Shown here: one piece after another, positions 22,401 through 34,400 of the stretch
How the letters are laid out: each line of letters begins with the position of its first letter
How positions within the stretch are numbered: position 1 is the stretch's first letter
Source of the DNA: Branchiostoma floridae
Taxonomy: Eukaryota; Chordata; Leptocardii; Amphioxiformes; Branchiostomatidae
NCBI RefSeq assembly: GCF_000003815.2
Contig: NC_049991.1
Span: 1,781,718-1,845,717 of the forward strand
DNA length: 64,000 nucleotides
Reading direction: 5' to 3'
The notes under the pieces: generated by a model
Database searches by the model: none
What the model was told of the DNA's origin: nothing
Seen by the model: the letters and a program-made list of their open reading frames with translations, nothing else
Made by a program: the position numbers and the translations under genes

Positions 22401-25400
22401 CAGAGCCAGGGCCGCTAACCACTGGACTACGCACGCTACCGTGTGTGCTGGTGTGTGTGTTGCGAACTAGTATGTGCACTGTATATAAAAATGTTAAATA
22501 GATGAATATAGAGTTGTCCCTCACCATGACCTTGGTGTCTCCGTACCCATGTTTCTGTGCCAGGTTCCACAAGTTGACGGCCAGTGAGCCCATCTTGCCC
22601 GGCCCCACATCACCGTGTACCACCATCTTGGTGAAGAACTCCAGCGCTAGAGCCGACTGTCTCCTCAGAGCCTGTTGTACAACAATTTATAACACTTTCA
22701 CTTTAAGCTTGCTCTCAACATTCTTAGTCAGTGTTCTCGCCAGCCTGTAAGTTTTTTTCTCTTCCCTTGATTTTGAATGGAAATCCTATAGAAGGCAACA
22801 ATCCTAGGCGGGTCCGGGGGCATGCTCCCCGGAAAAATTCTAAAATCTAGACCCTCTGAAATGCTCTTTCCTTTATTTTGAGGTGAAATTTAGCTGGTAG
22901 ACTCAGCTTGGTTCAATTAATATCTTAACATGCCAATTTTTGTCCGTCACAGAGGACGGAATAGGCTAAATTTTTTTCCGTCCCCAGCTGCAAAATTTTG
23001 TCAAAGGACAGAAGGACGGACACTGGCTAGAACCCTGCATTGTACCATGCAATACTGTTGTGCAATAGAGTTCATTCATTGTTTTAACAATCTAAAAATA
23101 CAAATACAAAATACCTCCTGTTGCTGAAGGTGCTTGAGCTGCTCCAGTATCTCGGTGATGAGTGTGTTTGCGATCTGTTGGACCTCGTTCAGAAACTTGG
23201 GGTCGCTGCCGTACAGTCTGTCATTGGAGTCAACTGGGGAAAACAGAGGCAGTTGGAAACATCCACAGAAAACATATTTGGCTCTAGAATCTTTTAATAA
23301 CCTTGAACCTGTAGGTATAGATTCTGTACACATTGAAGTTCGCGGGGATTCAATTTCGCGGTAGCGGGAAAAGGGACTTTGCGCTGTGGTTTTAAGTTTG
23401 TGGTAGCACAATGCACAACTGTAACAGTAGTCTCTTACTGCCATGGAGAAATGTTTGCGGTGGTTTTAAGTTCGTGGTGATGGGGCCACCGCTAAAAACA
23501 CTAACATTTAACCACCACGAAAGTTTCTGCATTTACAGTATTACAGCCTCTATAATCTTTCGCAAGTTTTTACCATTTAGAAGATTACCAAAAGGCTACA
23601 TTTCTACTAAAATCACAAAACCCATGCACTCATTATGCAGAATGGGTGACACTGCCTTAAGCCCCGGTCACAAAGCGCGTACGATTTCTTGCGATGGTAT
23701 ATTCCGCATATCGTACGATGAGCGCAGTAAACCGCAGCTAAATCGTAAGCAAAATCAGCCATCGCAACGCATCGGATGGTGTTCAAAATTTTTCCAGCGT
23801 CGTACGATTTTTCACTTGTGTCTCTTTTGAATAGCCGCCTGGCCGCTTTTGTGCTTCTTCAACCAACAAAATGTGGACTTAGCTGTTGAATACCTTCCTA
23901 TAATGTATTTAACTGTAAAAATAGATTAAAAGAGACCATGACAACAAGAGCATTACAAGAAAAGTTCAAATCAAGCGTGAGTACTGGTATGATTATCTCG
24001 GCCTGCTTGCCGGCTCTACGTGTCAGGCTCTTTCGAAGATCGTATCATGATATGCTGTCAACAAAAAGATGCCATCATACAAAAATCATATCATAAGCAT
24101 TATATCATATATATTTCCGACTCATAGAGCCTGCCTTTATGTTCGAGCCGGTCCCCATGGTTATTACGATTATGGTAAACTGACCCAAGACCGACGAGAG
24201 CTGAGATTTGATCTAATTATAAACTCACGTGCATGAAGCGATCAAACAATTGTCTGCATCACCTGTGCGGGGCGCGCTGTTCTCTGGTTGCGACTGTGGC
24301 AGTTGCGACTGATATATTTTCGCTTTTCGTCAATATCCACAATATCAGGGAAAACTGAAACCATTACAACATGCTAACAATTATTAAATCTATAACCTCA
24401 TCAGTAGACAAAAATTGCCGTAATGAAGTCTGCTATGGGGGCAAATAAAATCTTACGACGATAGCGAAATTTTGAACATGTTCAAAATCCATTTCAGCTC
24501 TATTTTTCGCCATACGACGCTCCCCGATTTACTATGATTCACTGCGATTGACGCAGGCACGCTCTTATGACCTCATCGTACGATGCACTACGCGCTTTGT
24601 GACCACGGCTTTATATACTTAAACCATTGCTTCCGATTCTCCCCCGACTTACGACGCACTGCGCTTATCCTGCGCATCGGAAGGAATCGCAAGAAATTGT
24701 ACGCGCTTTGTGACCGGGGCATTAGAAGAAAAGTCAAACCCAACAAAAATACATTGTACTAAAGATAGTACCTTATAGCTGATTCAGAAACAAATTATCA
24801 GTGTATGATAATTTACTTCTTACTTTGACGGCACATGTAACTTGCTATTAGCCTTTGGATATGATTTAACAATAAATAACTGTAAGTTATGAGATTCAAA
24901 CTGTCTTTATTATACAGCTATGATAATCAGAATGTAATGACTGACCTTTGTTGACATGATACAAGTAATTCTCCTAGATGGTGAAATGAAAGGAAAAGAA
25001 TAATTAGTGGCATTGCATTAGGTAAGGCAATGTTTAAGCATGGCAACAGAAATTGTACAACTTCTCATTTGTAACACAATCTACAAATGTATGAGCTATA
25101 AAGCTTTATTTCTTGATTGTTCAAAGGTTGCCTGTAAGTCTAAAAATTGCCTTGGTCATATTTTCTACTTGAAATCTAACCAATCATAATGAATGGGGCT
25201 TGAAACAGGAGAAATTGGGCAGTTTTATAAAGAAAATTGTGCGATCAAAAGAACTTTGTGCATGTAGTACTGCAAAAAATTTCAGAGCATACAGACTAAA
25301 TTGTCACCGATTGACTGTCCTGGTGTGTGACAGAGGTTAAGGACTGCGATCTCTTTTGGTAGGTGCGTTTATAATCATGTTTATTACACTTTAGCCAAAG

Positions 25401-28400
25401 GCTATAATTCTTCCATGGCTCGGAATAAAAACATACATAATATATCATAAGATTAAGGAGTTCATGCATAATGTAATCATAACATAAGACATACATGAAA
25501 CACACATGCCTTGAGAACAAAGTTATATGGACTGAATAGTGATACAGGTACATGTGGGTTTGGATCTGAGAAACTAGTACCAAAAGCACAGTTTAAATGT
25601 ATATCTATGAGCTCGTAAATGTGATATTATTGTACAGTTGTTCTTATACCTGGCTCATAGCTGAGAGAAGACATGTCACACTCAGGTAGGACCTGACTTT
25701 AGCATCACTGTTGTTCTCACATGACTCATAGCTGAGAGAAGACATGTCACACTCAGGTAGGACCTGACTTTAGCATCACTGTTGTTCTTACCTGACTCAT
25801 AGCTGAGAGAAGACATGTCACACTCAGGTAGGACCTGACTTTAGCATCACTGTTGTTGTTCTCACCTGACTCATAGCTGAGAGAAGACATGTCACACTCA
25901 GGTAGGACCTGACTTTAGCATCACTGTTGTTGTTCTCACCTGACTCATAGCTGAGAGAAGACATGTCACACTCAGGTAGGACCTGACTTTAGCATCACTG
26001 TTGTTGTTCTCACCTGACTCATAGCTGAGAGAAGACATGTCACACTCAGGTAGGACCTGACTTTAGCATCACTGTTGTTGTTCTTACCTGACTCATAGCT
26101 GAGAGAAGACATGTCACACTCAGGTAGGACCTGACTTTAGCATCACTGTTGTTGTTCTCACCTGACTCATAGCTGAGAGAAGACATGTCACACTCAGGTA
26201 GGACCTGACTTTAGCATCGCTGTTGTTGTTACCTGACTCATAGCTGAGAGAAGACATGTCACACTCAGGTAGGACCTGACTTTAGCATCACTGTTGTTCT
26301 CACCTGACTCATAGCTGAGAGAAGACATGTCCCACTCAGGTAGGCCCTGACTTTAGCATCACTGTTGTTCTTACCTGACTCATAGCTGAGAGAAGACATG
26401 TCACACTCAGGTAGGACCTGACTTTAGCATCACTGTTGTTGTTCTTACCTGGCTCATAGCTGAGAGAAGACATGTCACACTCAGGTAGGACCTGACTTTA
26501 GCATCACTGTTGTTGTTACCTGGCTCATAGCTGAGAGAAGACATGTCACACTTAGGTAGGACCTGACTTTAGCATCACTGTTGTTCTCTTACCTGACTCA
26601 TAGCTGAGAGAAGACATGTCACACTCAGGTAGGACCTGACTTTAGCATCACTGTTGTTCTCACCTGACTCATAGCTGAGAGAAGACATGTCACACTCAGG
26701 TAGGACCTGACTTTAGCATCACTGTTGTTGTTCTTACCTGGCTCATAGCTGAGAGAAGACATGTCACACTCAGGTAGGACCTGACTTTAGCATCACTGTT
26801 GTTGTTCTTACCTGACTCATAGCTGAGAGAAGACATGTCACACTCAGGTAGGACCTGACTTTAGCATCACTGTTGTTCTCACCTGACTCATAGCTGAGAG
26901 AAGACATGTCACACTCAGGTAGGACCTGACTTTAGCATCACTGTTGTTGTTCTTACCTGACTCATAGCTGAGAGAAGACATGTCACACTCAGGTAGGACC
27001 TGACTTTAGCATCACTGTTGTTCTTACCTGGCTCATAGCTGAGAGAAGACATGTCACACTCAGGTAGGACCTGACTTTAGCATCACTGTTGTTGTTCTTA
27101 CCTGACTCATAGCTGAGAGAAGACATGTCACACTCAGGTAGGACCTGACTTTAGCATCACTGTTGTTCTCTTACCTGACTCATAGCTGAGAGAAGACATG
27201 TCACACTTAGGTAGGACCTGACTTTAGCATCACTGTTGTTCTTACCTGACTCATAGCTGAGAGAAGACATGTCACACTTAGGTAGGACCTGACTTTAGCA
27301 TCACTGTTGTTCTCTTACCTGGCTGAGCTGAGAGAAGACATGTCACACTTAGGTAGGACCTGACTTTAGCATCACTGTTGTTCTCTTACCTGGCTGAGCT
27401 GAGAGAAGACATGTCACACTTAGGTAGGACCTGACTTTAGCATCACTGTTGTTCTCTTACCTGACTCATAGCTGAGAGAAGACATGTCACACTCAGGTAG
27501 GACCTGACTTTAGCATCACTGTTGTTCTTACCTGACTCATAGCTGAGAGAAGACATGTCACACTCAGGTAGGACCTGACTTTAGCATCACTGTTGTTCTT
27601 ACCTGACTCATAGCTGAGAGAAGACATGTCACACTCAGGTAGGACCTGACTTTAGCATCACTGTTGTTCTTACCTGACTCATAGCTGAGAGAAGACATGT
27701 CACACTCAGGTAGGACCTGACTTTAGCATCACTGTTGTTGTTCTTACCTGGCTCATAGCTGAGAGAAGACATGTCACACTCAGGTAGGACCTGACTTTAG
27801 CATCACTGTTGTTGTTACCTGGCTCATAGCTGAGAGAAGACATGTCACACTTAGGTAGGACCTGACTTTAGCATCACTGTTGTTCTCTTACCTGACTCAT
27901 AGCTGAGAGAAGACATGTCACACTCAGGTAGGACCTGACTTTAGCATCACCGTTGTTGTTCTCACCTGACTCATAGCTGAGAGAAGACATGTCACACTCA
28001 GGTAGGACCTGACTTTAGCATCACTGTTGTTGTTCTCACCTGATTCATAGCTGAGAGAAGACATGTCACACTCAGGTAGGACCTGACTTTAGCATCACTG
28101 TTGTTGTTCTCACCTGACTCATAGCTGAGAGAAGACATGTCACACTCAGGTAGGACCTGACTTTAGCATCACTGTTGTTGTTCTTACCTGACTCATAGCT
28201 GAGAGAAGACATGTCACACTCAGGTAGGACCTGACTTTAGCATCACTGTTGTTGTTCTCACCTGACTCATAGCTGAGAGAAGACATGTCACACTCAGGTA
28301 GGACCTGACTTTAGCATCACTGTTGTTGTTACCTGACTCATAGCTGAGAGAAGACATGTCACACTCAGGTAGGACCTGACTTTAGCATCACTGTTGTTCT

Positions 28401-31400
28401 CACCTGACTCATAGCTGAGAGAAGACATGTCACACTCAGGTAGGACCTGACTTTAGCATCACTGTTGTTGTTCTTACCTGACTCATAGCTGAGAGAAGAC
28501 ATGTCACACTCAGGTAGGACCTGACTTTAGCATCACTGTTGTTGTTACCTGACTCATAGCTGAGAGAAGACATGTCACACTCAGGTAGGACCTGACTTTA
28601 GCATCACTGTTGTTCTTACCTGGCTCATAGCTGAGAGAAGACATGTCACACTCAGGTAGGACCTGACTTTAGCATCACTGTTGTTCTCTTACCTGACTCA
28701 TAGCTGAGAGAAGACATGTCACACTTAGGTAGGACCTGACTTTAGCATCACTGTTGTTGTTCTTACCTGGCTCATAGCTGAGAGAAGACATGTCACACTC
28801 AGGTAGGACCTGACTTTAGCATCACTGTTGTTGTTCTTACCTGGCTCATAGCTGAGAGAAGACATGTCACACTTAGGTAGGACCTGACTTTAGCATCACT
28901 GTTGTTGTTCTTACCTGGCTCATAGCTGAGAGAAGACATGTCACACTCAGGTAGGACCTGACTTTAGCATCACTGTTGTTGTTCTTACCTGGCTCATAGC
29001 TGAGAGAAGACATGTCACACTCAGGTAGGACCTGACTTTAGCATCACTGTTGTCCTCCCAGGTGTAGTTCTGCAGCACGTTGAGCAGGCCTCGGATCAGG
29101 TACAGCACACCCTGGTCTGGGTTATCCTGGGGGGGAGAAGGGGAGGGAGACATCAAATATTATCAGTCATTCTCTTTGACTACTCATGAGAAATCAACAG
29201 AAGCTATCACCTATAGTATAACAGCATGTGTTTAGTTCAGTGGTTAGCAGCCCTGCCTCTGGAACAAGGGGCTCTAAATTTGATTCCAGCTGTGTCACTC
29301 ACCCGACATGCATGCAGCTACTGGAAAGGGTTGCAGTTCTCAGGACAGGATGTTACACTGTAGGCTACTGTTTGTATAATTGTGCTTATCGAAAAGAGCT
29401 TTATCTGTCTTTTCTATCATGACCAGTTGAAGAATACATGTACTTCTTGCAAACTTGTAGTGTTTTTTAAAGGAATCGGACATGTCAGTATAGCGTATTT
29501 GATATGTTGTATATATATATAGTGTATATATACGTATATGTGAAATTTGTGATCATTACACAAAATTGCAATTCAGCTGTTAGGCTGCAACAGTTTTTTA
29601 ATCCAATAAACCATTTCTCTCTCTCTTTCTCTCTCTTATTAATAAGTGACCTAAACTAATTCAAGATCCCTTTCTTTTACTTTCACTTCCCCTTATCTAA
29701 GTTATCTATGAAACACAAGATACAAAGCCAAAAGGTAGTTACTCAAGTAACTGTACCGTATATGGTTTTGGAAACGGTCAGTTTCAAAAACCATATCCAG
29801 TTGCTTGAGTTACTACTTTTTGGCGTATCTTATTACCTGGATGTCTAAACCTACATCGATGTACAAGATACAAAGGATTTTTAGTTTATAAATACCAGTT
29901 GTTAAAATTTCCTGTAAATTGTATGATTGTCTTGTATCTTTGTTAGCTTGTATGTTTTAATGTCCTGAAGTCCAGGAAGATTAGCTACCTACAAATTATG
30001 TATGATAGCTTATGGGCTAAATTAAGTATCCAAGTATCCAAATGAAAGAAGCTGCAACATGCATTATAGATCATTGTTATAATGATATCATATCCTACAA
30101 GAAAGAATGAGTTGATTGAAAAGTTGTAGAGCTTACTGGCACGACCAGCAGGTTGGAGACAAAGTTGTTGATGTACTCTGCCAGGAGAGGTTCTGTGGAC
30201 CGCACCTTCCCGTCCACCTGGATGGTCCTGGGCACCTCAGGTAACAGGCCGATCGCTGCCTTCAGAAAGGCATCCCCTGAGAGGAATCAAAACAAAGCTA
30301 CGGTCACATCTGCAACGGTTGGTGTAGCCCCTGCCATGCTCTGAAGCCTCAAGTGGACAGACAGATACTGGGATGTACCTCTTGTAATCTCCAAGCAGAT
30401 CCTACGATGCCATAACTAGTATCAAAGCTGTCTAAGGCGTACAGCCAGCTTAAGGGAGTCAAACGGCCACCGGGGCTCCGGTCTCGTACACACTCCCAGG
30501 CCGGCTTCACTCCTCTGCCAGCTTTTGATACTATCTTCTGGTACTGTAGGATCTGCTTTGAGATGATACCTCTTGGTGTCTTCACAGATAGCTGACGGCG
30601 TCTGTTTGTGGCCAGGTCCTGGGTTCATTTTAATCGTTTTTAACAGTGAATTTGAAGAAATCCAGGTGCCCAGTCGTGCCCCAAAATAGCAAGGTAGCCG
30701 CAGGGTTCACGCCCAAAAGTGCAGAAAAACAGCCCCTAAACTACATGGAGGGGCCCCTTATTCCAACTGTGACAGTAGTATATTAAGTGGGTGAAGAAAA
30801 TGCAAGATTTCATTTTCTAACAAAGTACATGTACATGTACTAGTAACAGTCCAGAATAGCAAGTTAAAAAAGACAACCATTTTTCTTTTTTCTGTGTACA
30901 AATTGTATAATATTGATGACACAATATCAATATCTCTGATTTTGGTAACAAATTTTGTCTGATTTGTATTCTTCACCATGGCAACCTGGCTGCCATGGCA
31001 ACCCTACAGCCACACCCACCTTGTGTGAGAGCCCCGTTGACCAATGCCACCTGTCCTGACACCAGGTACAGGTTGAGTTGGGAGAAGATGTTGTTGATGG
31101 ATGGAATGGTGATGAAACTGTAGGCTGCACAGGCCTGGAAAACAGTACAAGAAAACATCTATAAAGGTTAGACATTGAGATATCTAAAGACAATTCAATC
31201 TCTACAACTGGACAAAATTCACTTTCGGATGTTTCAAGTCACCATTTATCATACTATTGCAATTTTGCATAATTAATTAGCTGACTTAGTTTCTGTGCGA
31301 TCAAGTTGCCTTGGACCATGTCCATATTTTTGTCATTTTTGGCAAATTATCCATCGATGATATCTTGAGAAATAATGAAGCATGAGCCACAATTTTTATG

Positions 31401-34400
31401 TATTTGTTACATTGGTAGTAATAAAAGAGAAGCAACAGGAAATTGTTTGTCTATAGTTTTTCTCTATTCAGTTATAGCATCTTGAAATATAGTTAACTTA
31501 AGGATTATTACGAGTCCGGAGAATTTAAGGCAAATTTTCAGACCTTTGAAGGGCCATAACTCTCTAACGGTATGTCCAATTTAGTTCAAATAAAAACCAT
31601 TCTGTTTCTTTCACAAAGATCTATCAAATGAGACCAAGTTCAAAAAGGTATGAGGAGTTTGAAATTTTAGTGTGTTACCCCTACTTTAGGGTCACTAGGA
31701 TGAACTCTCCAGATAAATCAAGAACAGACTGAACTAATACTAATATCTAGCTGGAAAAATTAGTCAAACATGGAAAAATTGGTCAAACAGGTCAAAGTCA
31801 CTAATATGTAAGGAACATAAAATTACTGTAAATGTATTGAAGTTCGCGGGGATTTAATTTTGCTTTAGCGGGAAAAAGGACTTTTCACGGTGGTTTTAAT
31901 TTCGCGGTATGCACTGTAGTCTCTTACTACCACGAAAAAATGTTCACAGTGGTTTTAAATTCGTGGTAAAGTGGCCACTGCAAAAAACATTAATCCACCG
32001 CGAACATTTCTGCATTTACAGTATGCAAATGTCACTCAATACAACATATTTACAACAGAACAATAAAATTCTACTTGCTAAATTTGAGTGATAGTACACT
32101 CACTACCAACAAAATGGCAGCGCTTTCTATGAGTAAATTTTATTTGACTATCTGCTGACGAATCTATGTCTACATCCAACAGGATCAAATACATGTATAT
32201 TTTATATCAAAATAAATATTAAAAGCTAGAATTTGTAAATAGAAGCGATTTTTTGTCTTGAATTGAAAAGAAAAATCAAAGAATTTCCTTTTCCTCTACC
32301 TTATGTATGCTGTGAGCATCCTTTATATAAGAGGCTTTTGTAAGTAGCTGCCATTAATGGTTTGATCATCCCTGTTCCAGTTGTTGACATTTAAATGCTA
32401 ACTGATCTAAAGAGTCTAATACTAGATACAAGGCTGCATAAAAGGCTCTCTTCCCCGCCAAATTTCTGTTAAGGTTATGCAGTAAGCATTCAATTGGATT
32501 TAAAGTTGCAGCTTTTCAACTACCTATAGTCCATTGGAATGGAATAAATATGTTTCTTTGATCATATAGGTGTCAACATATAAATTGGGTCTTGAAAACA
32601 AGACAGTAAAGATCTTTGTTTCTATCAGAGCTGTCTAGAGTTTGAAGTCTTTTTCTATCCCATTCATTGTTTGGAAGACATTTTTGCCATTAAATCTGTC
32701 ATTCCATGCCTTCAAAATATATGTTCATCAATTTCAAAAACGTCAAGAGTTTTTCGACGGATGGGGTAAAAACTTTTTTGCATTGACAGAAAAAAAAAGC
32801 AAATTTCCATCTTGAGAGAGATGGAGGGACAGGTCCTGGAGACAGCTGTTTTTTTAAAAGCAACTACTAAATTTTCTCTGATACAGCCGCAACAGCACAA
32901 ATTAGACACCTAGGGACTTATTAGACATCATTACTATTGACAGCATTGTGGTACTGTCAGGAGGGAAAATCTACAAAACTGCATGTGGGCCCACTTTCAT
33001 CACCAGTTAGTCACGACTCACCTCTCTGTTAAAGAGTCAATAGCAGTGCATGTTGTAGCATGTAATTGGATAAGACTCACAGCATTCAACTGCCTAGTCC
33101 ATTGAAATGGAAGAAGAAATGCGTTTCTTTGTTGAATCGTTTCCAAAGGCTAGCCCTAAGGGATTTGTACGTACATGCATATCTTCAAAAGGATCTTTTT
33201 GTAACGAAAAAGGGTAAGACCTCTATACGTTGATAATGAGTGGTTTGCTTTGAAATCTGGCCAGACTTTTGCTGCATGGATCTGTGCAATGGTTGCATGG
33301 GTTGAGTGTTTGCCTTGCATTTGGTAGGTTGTGAGTTTAACCCTTGGCCGAGTTATTCCAAAGAATTCTTTAAAAAATGGTACATATGCTGCTTTCTCTG
33401 CTTAGCACTTGCAGTATTTAGGAAAGAGTGATGGTAGTTGAGAATACACACCACCACCAACACCAGTGGACTAGCCCCCTGCTGTAAAATTACTGTGTGG
33501 CCCTGGCATTCATGTGTTTTGGGGCTTATGTTCCAAAAAATAGTGAAGTGAAGTAGAGGAGAGTTGAAAGTCATTTCTACAAAGTTTCTACAGTCAAACT
33601 TGGTCAAGTTAACAGATCTAGAGGCGATTAGCATTGGCTACATGGAGATAGGATTTGAAAATACCAGTGGAAGTCGGATACTCTACCAAACAGATTCCTT
33701 TGTAGAGACATGAAATATTGTTTAAAATTTGTATCGCCCATTCACAAGCTTTAAAATTCACGATCTGGACCTGGACCTGACCTAGACCTGAATTTTAATG
33801 GTAGAACACACTCTGGTGGTATTGAATTTGAGATAAAGCGGTCACAGCGATATCAAGAAGATAAATCCACAGTGAAAATTCAAAGAATTACAGTATCTTT
33901 TATATTGTGGCGAGAACTGTCGGAACTGTCTGTAGCCGCCACGCATCAACTAATGATTCAAGCGAATGATTGATTGACTGTGCCCTGAGTTAAGTGTTTA
34001 TTCTCCCTAAGACACATATAATGGAATTTACAGGAATGAGAATTTACAGAATACTGAAATACCATATGTTTCTTGACCAAGGGTCACGAAGGGCCTGCCC
34101 TTCGAGAGTGCCAGAATTTCTGTTATTCCTCGAAATCTGTTTTCCTTATTAGTCTATCCAGTTGCTTTTAGTTTCTCATGATCAAAACATCAACTGAATG
34201 TACAACAGTCCACTCACTGCATAGCTGACATACGCAAGCTACTAAAGTTTGCCAACTGAATGTAGAATGCAGATAGTCGTGACAGTTTTCCAACTGAACA
34301 AAGTACATGTACGTGCTTTGGAGCACACATACACACACACACCAGTATATACCAGTTCAAGTTATATATACATGTACCTGTATATGGTATAACTTGCACC

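Larger units (their letters stand above)
20241..22520. other. VPS35L intron 32 sequence with mobile elements
   Basis: Besides the mariner-like copy (21258-21818) and a GGTCCGGACTTG-rich element (21938-22350), it has a minus-strand tRNA-like SINE remnant (22360-22440, GCCGCTAACCACTGGACTACG). The rest shows nothing recognisable. Confidence 0.5.

Noticed and set aside
25640-28988. CRISPR-like regular repeat array
   Set aside because: The whole unit including the spacer is repeated; there are no unique spacers and no cas genes, and the unit is clearly the end of a host exon with its splice donor in a eukaryotic gene.
28947-29156. Stand-alone small protein starting MMSPSPSPP
   Set aside because: It is VPS35L exon 29 read through its acceptor on one side and donor on the other.
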